A stretch of 34,415 bases of DNA from the NCBI GenBank assembly GCA_021780435.1, contig JAJXYV010000021.1:1-34415 (forward strand), written 5' to 3'. Of the stretch, positions 11,335 to 17,743 are shown piece by piece. Positions within the stretch are counted from its first letter, which is position 1, and every line of letters starts with the position of its first letter. The notes under the pieces are model-generated. The model did no database searches and was not told the DNA's origin. It saw only the letters and a list, made by a program, of their open reading frames with translations. Source of the DNA: Pseudomonadota bacterium. GTDB taxonomy: Bacteria; Pseudomonadota; Alphaproteobacteria; Rhizobiales; Beijerinckiaceae. The translations under genes were made by a program, and so were the position numbers.

Positions 11335-11754
11335 GCCGCCGAGCGCTCGGATCGCGCGCCAGTGCGCCTCAGTAACCGGCTGGACCGACAGGCGGCTCAT
11401 TTTCAGCAGGGCCATGTCGGTGAAGCGTGGATCAGCCTTGATTTCCGCCAGCGTGACGGGACGCTTCAGGGGTTCGACGGCGCGGACGTCGACCATCCCG
11501 AACTTGCCGCTGGCGTCCGACGGGTCGGGATGGAAGGTCTTGATGACCTCGACAATGCCGACGATCTCCTTCCCGACATTCGAATGATAGAAGAAGGCGA
11601 GGTCGCCAAGCTTCATCGCCATCATCTGCTGTTTGGCGAGGTGGTTGCGAACGCCCGTCCAGCCCGTGCCTTCGGCGCCGCAGGCCGCCATCTGGTCCCA
11701 GGACCATGCATGAGGCTCGCTCTTGACCAGCCAGTAGGATTTGGCGGCCGCCAT
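11329..11754 (-). CDS. EVE domain-containing protein
   Basis: This small single-domain protein of 141 residues belongs to the EVE family, a PUA-like fold that binds modified nucleobases in DNA or RNA. The domain covers nearly the whole chain. It opens with YWLVKSEP (7-14), the family hallmark, followed by WDQM, WTGVRNHLAKQQM and the LGDLAFFYHSN core strand with the aromatic pocket. The ATG at 11754 is chosen because YWLVKSEP is normally within the first ten residues; the 39 codons upstream overlap the YciI gene and are discarded. Its start overlaps the YciI stop by one base (TAATG), so the two are probably coupled. In many alphaproteobacteria an EVE gene follows gpsA and YciI. Its cellular role is unknown. 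Confidence 0.92.
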   Translation of the reverse strand: MAAAKSYWLVKSEPHAWSWDQMAACGAEGTGWTGVRNHLAKQQMMAMKLGDLAFFYHSNVGKEIVGIVEVIKTFHPDPSDASGKFGMVDVRAVEPLKRPVTLAEIKADPRFTDMALLKMSRLSVQPVTEAHWRAIRALGGL

Positions 11755-12038
11755 TACAGATAGGCTCCGAGCACTGGCTTGTAGGGACGAAGCTCGACCG
11801 AGGCGAACAGGCCGGCCTTGGCGTAGGGATCTTGCGCCAGAAAAGCGCGCGCCGCCGCTTCGTCGGGACAATCGAGCACCAGCATCGATCCGCAGGGTTT
11901 TTCGGCCGAATCGAGGAAGGGGCCGGCGAGCTTCACGACGTCCGGCTTTTCGCCGAGAAAAGCGAGGTGAGCGACGCGATTTTCAAGCCGCGTCGCGAGC
12001 GAATCGGACTTGTCGAGGCAAATGGCGACGAAATGCAT
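11754..12038 (-). CDS. YciI family protein
   Basis: This is a 94-residue protein of the YciI/YCII-related superfamily, a ferredoxin-like alpha-beta fold whose function is mostly unknown. Family features visible are MHFVAICLDK at the N-terminus, the conserved histidine in RVAHLAFL (about residue 24), and the DPYAKAGLF motif (about 70-78) with the conserved Asp-Pro. It is probably cytoplasmic and dimeric by analogy with structures of relatives. It overlaps the EVE gene at its stop and faces the DUF3597 gene across a 197-base divergent gap. Confidence 0.9.
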   Translation of the reverse strand: MHFVAICLDKSDSLATRLENRVAHLAFLGEKPDVVKLAGPFLDSAEKPCGSMLVLDCPDEAAARAFLAQDPYAKAGLFASVELRPYKPVLGAYL

Positions 12039-12235
12039 GTTGTCATCCCGAAATCTTGGAGGCGGGGAAGGAATTTGTCGCCAAATGGTTGCATGACACC
12101 CTCCGTCAGTTCAACCGCCGAGCGGCAAAAACCACTCCCCAGCGTGATGTAACTGTCGTGTCGTGGCTCTAGCCTCGCGCGGCTCCGGGCTGCTCCGGAC
12201 GGGATCACGCGAAAGAATTTTTCAGGAGGACCTCC
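12039..12235. promoter_or_regulatory. Divergent intergenic region, YciI / DUF3597
   Basis: These 197 bases must hold promoters for both divergent genes. I see no clear -35/-10 pair. TTGCATGAC around 12087-12095 and TTGTCG near 12076 are weak -35 candidates for the plus strand. No credible coding frame runs through it. Confidence 0.3.
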
Positions 12236-12661
12236 ATGAGCATTTTCGGCTCCATTCTCAGCAAAATTTTCGGCGCCGCGCCGGTCGAAGCCGCGCCGGC
12301 GACGGCTCCCTCCACTCCCCCCGCCGAAACAACGCCGTCCGCGCCGGCGCCGGTTCCGGCTGCGGACGCTCCGGCCAGCGTTTCGTCCGAGGTCGTCGCG
12401 CAGGTGGACATAGCCGCCGTGCTTGACGAGATGAATGAAAAGAATCCGGAGACGCTGGACTGGCGCGTTTCCATCATCGATCTGTTGAAGGTCCTCGGAC
12501 TCGATTCGAGCCTCGCCGCCCGCAAGGAACTCGCCGCCGAGCTGAAATATGAGGGCGACACCCATGACACGGCCAGGATGAACGTGTGGCTGCACGAGAA
12601 GGTCATCGCGCTCGTCGCCGCCAACGGTGGCAAGGTTCCGGCGGATATCCTCAAGAAGTAA
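12236..12661 (+). CDS. DUF3597 domain-containing protein
   Basis: This is a 141-residue protein. The N-terminus MSIFGSILSKIFG is an amphipathic helix typical of the DUF3597 family. Residues 14-48 are an Ala/Pro/Thr-rich, probably disordered linker. Residues about 50-141 form the conserved domain, including VDIAAVLDEMNEKNPETLDWR, then SIIDLLKVLGLDSSLAARKELAAEL and NVWLHEKVIALVAANGGKVP. The last block resembles a short DNA- or peptidoglycan-domain-like helical bundle, but no function is established. A perfect AGGAGG ribosome site (12224-12229) 6 bases before the ATG suggests strong translation. It has its own transcription unit and converges on gpsA. Confidence 0.9.
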   Translation: MSIFGSILSKIFGAAPVEAAPATAPSTPPAETTPSAPAPVPAADAPASVSSEVVAQVDIAAVLDEMNEKNPETLDWRVSIIDLLKVLGLDSSLAARKELAAELKYEGDTHDTARMNVWLHEKVIALVAANGGKVPADILKK

Positions 12662-12688
12662 GGCGAATTCGGCGCGGCGCAGAATCCT

Positions 12689-12701
12689 GCTCCCGCGGAG
12701 C
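12689..12701. other. Small inverted repeat between convergent genes
   Basis: GCTCC (12689-12693) and GGAGC (12697-12701) can pair around a 3-base loop in the 46-base gap between the convergent DUF3597 gene and gpsA. There is no T-run on either strand, so it is a weak candidate for a bidirectional 3'-end element. Confidence 0.25.
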
Positions 12702-12707
12702 CGGCCG

Positions 12708-13700
12708 TTACGCTTCGGCTTTGAATGGACGGCTCATCAAGGCCTCGATCGCCGCGCCGACCTCTATGCGTTTTTCGAGAATCGCTGTCACCGCCTCGGC
12801 GATCGGCATTTCAACGCCCAGTTTGCGCGCCTTCTCGGTCAGGACGCGCGCGGTCAAGGCGCCTTCGCTCAACTTTCCATGCGATGCGGTCTGGGGCGCT
12901 TCGCCCTCGCCAAGGGCGAACCCCAGCGCGTAATTGCGCGATTGCGGCGAAGAGCAGGTCAAGGCGAGGTCGCCAAGCCCGGAAAGCCCCATGATCGTTT
13001 CCGGCCGCGCGCCCTGCGCCTTGGCGAATCGCATCAGTTCGGCGAATCCGCGGGCCAGCAGGGCGGCATGGGCGCTGGCGCCAAGCTTCCGGCCCATGGC
13101 GACGCCGCAGGCGATGGCCAGCACGTTCTTGGCGGCGCCGCCGATTTCCACGCCGATGAGATCGCTCGAACGATAAAGCCGGAAATGCCGGGCGGCGAGC
13201 CGCGTGCAGAGGAGTTCCGCGCGTTCGATGCGTTCCGCCGCCAGCGTCACCGCGGTCGGCAGGCCGCGCGCGAGATCGACCGCGAAGCTCGGGCCGGACA
13301 AGGCGGCGGCCGGCTGTCCGGGAAGAACGTCCGCCAGCACTTCATGCATGTAGAAGCCGGTTTGGCGCTCGATTCCCTTGGCGCAATTGACCACCGTCGC
13401 ATCCGGGCGGAGATGGCCGCGCAGACGTTCGGCCGTCGCGCGGAAATTCTGGGCCGGGACGACAGCCAGCACATGATCCGCCGCGCCGACGCAGGAGAGG
13501 TCGGCGACGGGTTCGATTTCAGCCGCGAGCATCACGCCGGGCAGCCGCCTTTCGTTGCGCCGGCTGCGCCGCATCTCCTCGACATGGGCGGGATCATGCG
13601 CCCAGAGCCAGACCCTCGCGTGGTTCGCCGCCGCCATATTGGCCAGCGCCGTGCCCCACGCGCCGGCGCCGAGCACGGCGAGCGTCGCTGATTTGGTCAT
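12708..13700 (-). CDS. gpsA: Glycerol-3-phosphate dehydrogenase, NAD(P)+
   Basis: It reduces dihydroxyacetone phosphate to sn-glycerol 3-phosphate, the backbone for phospholipid synthesis. It has 330 residues, normal for the family. The N-terminal Rossmann motif GAGAWGTALA is at 11-20. NCAKGIE, LSGPSFAVDLARGLPTAVT and GAAKNVLAIACGVAMG (the conserved catalytic Lys) follow, and a C-terminal helical domain carries GLSGLGDLALTCSSPQSRNY. The ATG overlaps the stop of the upstream PLD-like gene as ATGA (4 bases), so translation is probably coupled. It belongs to the tsaD - PLD - gpsA unit on the minus strand. Confidence 0.96.
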   Translation of the reverse strand: MTKSATLAVLGAGAWGTALANMAAANHARVWLWAHDPAHVEEMRRSRRNERRLPGVMLAAEIEPVADLSCVGAADHVLAVVPAQNFRATAERLRGHLRPDATVVNCAKGIERQTGFYMHEVLADVLPGQPAAALSGPSFAVDLARGLPTAVTLAAERIERAELLCTRLAARHFRLYRSSDLIGVEIGGAAKNVLAIACGVAMGRKLGASAHAALLARGFAELMRFAKAQGARPETIMGLSGLGDLALTCSSPQSRNYALGFALGEGEAPQTASHGKLSEGALTARVLTEKARKLGVEMPIAEAVTAILEKRIEVGAAIEALMSRPFKAEA

Positions 13701-14257
13701 CGCGTGGGGTCCCTGTTGTCGCGCCGCGCCCAGAGCCTTTCGAAATTCCGGGTGAAGGCTTCCGCCGCCTGCGGGCTGTCGATGATCACGATGTCATTGT
13801 CCTGCCGGGTTTCGCCGGACCACGAGAAATTGGTCGAACCGGTCCGCAGCCAGCGGCCGTCGACCGCGTAGGCCTTCATATGCATCAGGTCGTTCTGTTC
13901 GGCCTTGATCCGGGCCTGCACATTGGGCTGGTTCACGAGCGCCATGACATTGTCGTTCATCCCCCCGATGCGGCGGAACTGCTCGGGATCGAAATAAAGC
14001 CGGATGCGCACCCCCCGGCTCGCCGCCGCCGACAAGGCCTCGATGACCCGCTGGTCGCTGAGCACATAGGCCGCGACGTCGATCGTCCGTTGCGCCCGTT
14101 GGACCAATTCGGGGTCGAGGCGCTCGAAGCCCGGATTGGGACCGAAGGCTACTTGAACGGGCGCCGCGAAAGAGTTCTGCTGCTGGAGGAAGGGCTTCGG
14201 AGCCTCGATCGCAAGAAGGAAGGCGCCTGCCAGCAGGATATATTTGAACGCGCGCAA
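13697..14257 (-). CDS. Exported single-HKD phospholipase D-like protein
   Basis: This 186-residue member of the phospholipase D superfamily has one HKD motif, as in the Nuc endonuclease type that works as a dimer. The motif is complete: His126, Lys128 and Asp133 in HMKAYAVD, then GSTNFS at 140-145. Residues 1-19 form a signal peptide or N-terminal anchor (basic start, then ILLAGAFLLAI), so the catalytic part is probably periplasmic. TIDVAAYVLSDQRVIEAL and GVRIRLYFDPEQF are usual PLD-fold strands. The start is a TTG at 14257, chosen for the GAGGA site 6 bases upstream; no in-frame ATG fits. It starts 7 bases after the tsaD stop and overlaps gpsA by 4 bases. Whether it cuts nucleic acid or phospholipid cannot be decided here. 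Confidence 0.88.
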   Translation of the reverse strand: MRAFKYILLAGAFLLAIEAPKPFLQQQNSFAAPVQVAFGPNPGFERLDPELVQRAQRTIDVAAYVLSDQRVIEALSAAASRGVRIRLYFDPEQFRRIGGMNDNVMALVNQPNVQARIKAEQNDLMHMKAYAVDGRWLRTGSTNFSWSGETRQDNDIVIIDSPQAAEAFTRNFERLWARRDNRDPTR

Positions 14258-14264
14258 GAGATCC

Positions 14265-15335
14265 TCACGCCTTGCCGTGCCAGCGGGGATCCTGACGCGT
14301 ATCGAGCGGCCAGCGCGGCCTCGCCGCGAAATCCATGCCGTCGACGAGCCCGCGTCGGAACCGCTCCAGTCCGGCCCAGGCGATCATCGCGCCATTGTCG
14401 GAGCACAGGCCTGGCGGCGGCAGCGCGAGCCGCAATCCCGTCTCCGCGCAGAGCCGGCCAAGCGCCCGGCGGATGGCGCCATTGGCGGCGACCCCGCCGG
14501 CCGCGACCAGAGCGGTCGGCGGCTTGGGCGCGTCGGCGAGCAGCCGCAGGGCGGCCCGGCAGCGATCGACGATCACGTCAACAGCGGCCGCCTGGAAAGA
14601 GGCGCAGAGGTCCGCGACATCCGTATTGGTAAGCGGGGCGATGCGCTCGGCTTCCTGCCGGACCGCGGTCTTGAGCCCGGAAAAGGAGAAATCCGGATTG
14701 CGCCGTCCCGCCATCGGCCTCGGGAAGTCGAAACGGGCCGGATCGCCTCCCAGAGCCGTTTGTTCCACGCGCGGACCGCCGGGATAAGGCAGGCCGAGCA
14801 GTTTCGCCGCCTTGTCGAAGGCCTCGCCGACCGCGTCGTCCACCGTCGAGCCGAGACGCTGGTAATCGCCGACGCCATTGACCGCGACGAGCTGGCTGTG
14901 GCCGCCCGAGACCAGAAGCAGCAGATAGGGAAATTCGATATTGTCGGTCAGCCGCGGCGTCAAAGCGTGGCCTTCCAGATGGTTGACCGCCACGAAAGGC
15001 TTGCCGGCGGCGAGCGCGATCGCCTTGCCGGTCGTCAGTCCGACCATCACGCCGCCGATCAGCCCGGGACCCGCGGCGGCGGCGACGGCGTCAAGGTCTT
15101 CGACGCCGCAATTCGCTTCGGAAAGCGCGCGGCGAATCAGCCGATCCAGCGATTCGACATGGGCGCGGGCGGCGATTTCCGGCACGACGCCGCCATAGGC
15201 CGCATGTTCCGCGATCTGGCTTAATACGCAATTCGAGAGAATCTTGCCGCGCCCCAGGGAATCGGCCTCGACCACCGCCGCCGCGGTCTCGTCGCAGGTG
15301 CTCTCGATTCCGAGAACGCGAAGACTGGCCCACAT
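14265..15335 (-). CDS. tsaD: tRNA N6-adenosine threonylcarbamoyltransferase subunit TsaD
   Basis: TsaD (Kae1/Gcp family) transfers the threonylcarbamoyl group to A37 of tRNAs reading ANN codons, together with TsaB and TsaE, which are not in this window. The protein is 356 residues from the ATG at 15335, where a GGGAGA ribosome site lies about 8 bases upstream; a start 16 codons further up has no such site. Signatures are GIESTCDET (9-17), VPEIAARAH (51-59), the metal-binding HLEGH with His119 and His123, SGGHSQLV, and a C-terminal ASKH-fold block with [13 protein letters not shown] and [17 protein letters not shown]. It is the first gene of the tsaD-PLD-gpsA unit and is divergent from hemC. 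Confidence 0.96.
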   Translation of the reverse strand: MWASLRVLGIESTCDETAAAVVEADSLGRGKILSNCVLSQIAEHAAYGGVVPEIAARAHVESLDRLIRRALSEANCGVEDLDAVAAAAGPGLIGGVMVGLTTGKAIALAAGKPFVAVNHLEGHALTPRLTDNIEFPYLLLLVSGGHSQLVAVNGVGDYQRLGSTVDDAVGEAFDKAAKLLGLPYPGGPRVEQTALGGDPARFDFPRPMAGRRNPDFSFSGLKTAVRQEAERIAPLTNTDVADLCASFQAAAVDVIVDRCRAALRLLADAPKPPTALVAAGGVAANGAIRRALGRLCAETGLRLALPPPGLCSDNGAMIAWAGLERFRRGLVDGMDFAARPRWPLDTRQDPRWHGKA

Positions 15336-15384
15336 CCCATTTCTCCCGGGCGACGGTCGGCTGGAGGGAAAAATCCCCGCCATG

Positions 15385-15434
15385 CTTTCTTCGCCTTGCG
15401 CTTTTCCCTATAGTCCGCCGCCCTGACAAATCAA
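15385..15434. promoter_or_regulatory. Overlapping divergent promoters, tsaD and hemC
   Basis: CTATAG (15408-15413) is its own reverse complement. For hemC (plus strand) it can act as -10 with CTTTCT (15385-15390) as -35 at 17 bases, resembling the alphaproteobacterial CTTGAC-N17-CTATAT. For tsaD (minus strand), TATAGG is preceded by TTGATT (complement at 15429-15434) with a 16-base spacer. If correct, only one polymerase can occupy the element at a time. This is a prediction from hexamer matches only. Confidence 0.4.
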
Positions 15435-15453
15435 AACGGCATGGAGCGGAATT

Positions 15454-16374
15454 TTGGCGCCCTGGATGAAAATCGGCACCCGCGGCAGTCCCCTGGCGCT
15501 GGCTCAGGCCCATGAGACGCGGCGGCGGCTTGCCCTGGCCCATGGCGTCCCCGAAGAGCATTTCGAAATTGTCGTCATCAAGACCAGCGGCGACATGATC
15601 CAGGACCGTCCCCTCAGCGAGGTCGGCGGCAAGGGCCTGTTCACCCGGGAGCTGGACCAGGCGCAGCTCGACGGCGCAATCGACATCGCCGTCCATTCGG
15701 CCAAGGATCTGCCCACCGTCCTGCCGGAGGGCCTTGCCGTCGCCGGCTATCTCCCGCGCGAAGACGTTCGCGACGCCTTTATCGGACGCGCCGCCAAGAC
15801 CTTGATGGATCTGCCGCAGGGCGCGCGCGTCGGCTCCGCCTCGTTGCGGCGCCAGGCGATGATTCGCCGCCTGCGCCCGGACCTCGAGGTCGAATTGCTG
15901 CGCGGCAATGTGCAAACCCGGTTGCGCAAGGTCGAAAGCGGCGAATTCGCCGCCACCTTGCTCGCGCTGGCCGGACTTAAGCGGCTTGGCCTCGCCGATC
16001 AGGCGACGTCGATCCTGCCGCTTGATCTCTTTCCGCCGGCCTGCGGACAGGGCGCGATCGCGATCACGGCCCGCACCGACGACGCGCAAGTCCAGGCCGA
16101 TCTGGCCGCGATCTGCGACGCCGCAACGGGACATGCCCTCGCCGCGGAGCGAGCCTTCCTGAATGTGCTCGACGGCTCCTGCCGGACGCCGATCGCCGGC
16201 CACGCGGTCGTCTCGGGAGATCGCGTGAGCTTCTACGGCCTCGTCCTGCGCAAGGACGGCTCGGAGGCGTTTGACGCCCGTGCGGAAGGCCCCGTGGCGG
16301 AGGCCGCGGCGCTGGGCGAGGCCGCCGCGCGCCGGATTCTCGCCGCCGCGCCGGCCGATTTGCTGGAATTCTGA
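15454..16374 (+). CDS. hemC: Hydroxymethylbilane synthase (porphobilinogen deaminase)
   Basis: It joins four porphobilinogen molecules into hydroxymethylbilane, the linear tetrapyrrole precursor of heme, bacteriochlorophyll and vitamin B12. It has 306 residues with the TTG start at 15454, preceded by GGAGCGGA 7 bases upstream. The ATG at 15466 would give [14 protein letters not shown] but has no ribosome site at proper distance. Family blocks are [52 protein letters not shown] and [11 protein letters not shown]. The dipyrromethane cofactor cysteine is Cys243 in [11 protein letters not shown]. hemD follows after 5 bases. Confidence 0.97.
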   Translation: MAPWMKIGTRGSPLALAQAHETRRRLALAHGVPEEHFEIVVIKTSGDMIQDRPLSEVGGKGLFTRELDQAQLDGAIDIAVHSAKDLPTVLPEGLAVAGYLPREDVRDAFIGRAAKTLMDLPQGARVGSASLRRQAMIRRLRPDLEVELLRGNVQTRLRKVESGEFAATLLALAGLKRLGLADQATSILPLDLFPPACGQGAIAITARTDDAQVQADLAAICDAATGHALAAERAFLNVLDGSCRTPIAGHAVVSGDRVSFYGLVLRKDGSEAFDARAEGPVAEAAALGEAAARRILAAAPADLLEF

Positions 16375-16379
16375 TCGCC

Positions 16380-17093
16380 ATGCGCGTGCTGGTGACGCGG
16401 CCATCGGATCAGGCGGCGCGAACGGCGAAGAGCCTCGCGAAGCTGGGGCATCGAGCCGTGATCGCCCCAGTCCTTGAAATTGTCCCGTTGGCGTTTTCGC
16501 CGCCAGAGGGGTCGTTCGATCTGATCCTTGCCACCAGCGCCAAGGCTTTCGCCGGATGGCGGCCGCCGCCCGCACTGATCGCGACTCCCGCGGCGTGTGT
16601 CGGCGAACAGACCGCGGAGGCGGCGAAGGCGGCGGGATTCCAGGTTCAGATGGTTGCGCCGCGCGCCGAGGCTTTGGCCAAGGATCTCGTCTCGGCGATG
16701 GAGGCCGGCTCGGCGCTCTATCTGGCCGGCCGCGAGCGGAAGCCGATTCTAGAAGATCGCGCGCGCGCCGCAGGTTGGCGCGTCGTGGTCCTCGAAACCT
16801 ATGGCGCGCGCCCGGTTGCGCAATGGCCGCCGGAGGTCGTGGACGCCTTGAAAAAGGGCGAAATCGACGCCGTCCTCCATTACTCGCCGCGCAGCGCTGC
16901 GGCGGCGCTGGGCTTGATCGGCGCCCGCGCTGCGTCTGGGCTCTCACATTTTTGCCTTTCCGCCGATGTAGCGGATGTTTGCGCGGCCTTGGCGCCGCGC
17001 GAACGAATTTTCACCGCTTCTCATCCCGATGAAGAGACGCTAATGGATCTGGTGGGCCCGATGATACGGCCCGAGGAGATTGATCGCGCATGA
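16380..17093 (+). CDS. hemD: Uroporphyrinogen-III synthase
   Basis: It cyclises hydroxymethylbilane with inversion of ring D to give uroporphyrinogen III. It has 237 residues in a two-lobe HemD fold. The family is poorly conserved, but the start MRVLVTRPSDQAARTAKSL, the LILATSAKAF segment, VGEQTAEAAKAAGF, the inter-lobe LAGRERKPILEDRARAAGW and ETYGARPV, and the C-terminal VLHYSPRSAAAALGLI are characteristic. It lies 5 bases downstream of hemC and overlaps the DUF2147 gene at ATGA. Position beside hemC strengthens the call. Confidence 0.94.
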   Translation: MRVLVTRPSDQAARTAKSLAKLGHRAVIAPVLEIVPLAFSPPEGSFDLILATSAKAFAGWRPPPALIATPAACVGEQTAEAAKAAGFQVQMVAPRAEALAKDLVSAMEAGSALYLAGRERKPILEDRARAAGWRVVVLETYGARPVAQWPPEVVDALKKGEIDAVLHYSPRSAAAALGLIGARAASGLSHFCLSADVADVCAALAPRERIFTASHPDEETLMDLVGPMIRPEEIDRA

Positions 17094-17479
17094 AAAAAGC
17101 CGTCGCCCTATGTTCCGCCCTGCTCGCCGCGGCGTCCCTCGCGCCGACCGCCTCGGCCGCGCAGTTTCCTTTTGGTCTGTGGCGCGTCGCTGATGGTTCG
17201 GCGGTGATCCGCGTCGCACCCTGCGGCAAGAATGTCTGCGGCTTTGTCGCCGCCGCTCCGCCGCCCGCCGCCGGCGAGAAATCCGCTGTCGGCCAGAAAA
17301 TCCTGATCAATCTGCGGCGCGAAGGCGACGTCTGGAAAGGGCCGATCTTCAATCTCGACAATGGCAAGACCTATGATGGCGAGATTTCCCAGGGCGGCGA
17401 CGCCAACCAACTGAAAGTCCAGGGCTGCGTTTCGGGCGGGGGGCTCTGCGGCGGCGAAACCTGGAAGCGGGAGCGCTGA
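17090..17479 (+). CDS. DUF2147 family exported protein
   Basis: This small protein of 129 residues has a clear signal peptide (KK at the start, hydrophobic stretch to about residue 20, cleavage probably after ASA at 23), so it should be periplasmic. The mature part matches the DUF2147 pattern: FGLWRVADGSAVIRVAPCGKNVCGFV near the N-terminus (Cys45, Cys50), GPIFNLDNGKTYDGEI in the middle, and a C-terminal LKVQGCVSGGGLCGGETW with two further cysteines that may form disulfides. Its ATG overlaps the hemD stop by 4 bases, suggesting co-translation. No function is established for the family, and a link to tetrapyrrole synthesis is only positional. Confidence 0.9.
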   Translation: MKKAVALCSALLAAASLAPTASAAQFPFGLWRVADGSAVIRVAPCGKNVCGFVAAAPPPAAGEKSAVGQKILINLRREGDVWKGPIFNLDNGKTYDGEISQGGDANQLKVQGCVSGGGLCGGETWKRER

Positions 17480-17509
17480 GAAAGGCGGATTCGTCCAAAG
17501 ACCGGTCTC

Positions 17510-17538
17510 GTTGACAAGGCGGCGCGCCGCTTCTATCT
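17510..17538 (+). promoter_or_regulatory. Probable secA promoter
   Basis: GTTGAC (17510-17515) and CTATCT (17533-17538) are separated by 17 bases and fit the alphaproteobacterial housekeeping pattern CTTGAC-N17-CTATAT with five of six matches in each box. It would give a secA leader of about 200 bases. It also lies downstream of the DUF2147 stop, as a new transcription unit would need. Confidence 0.5.
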
Positions 17539-17743
17539 CTCGCGCGCCGGATTCCCGGCTTTTTCGCGCTCTCGCGCCGCTCCCGTCGTACAAATGTCGC
17601 GGTCGTCGAGAACAAGGCGCGGCGTCTTGCTTTCTGCGCCGGGGCTCCCGACATAGGGGCGGCGCGTCTCGCCGGCCAGGATTTTCCAATCGCCGGCGTC
17701 CACCAGGTCGCGGGGCAGTCCCCGCGCTGAAAGGTCGTTTCGG

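Noticed and set aside
11933-12595. 220-codon minus-strand frame opposite DUF3597 and into YciI
   Set aside because: Covers two recognised proteins and the divergent promoter gap; arginine/glycine-rich composition.
15091-16947. 618-codon minus-strand frame across tsaD, hemC and hemD
   Set aside because: Arginine/proline-rich shadow that crosses a divergent promoter region and three certain genes.
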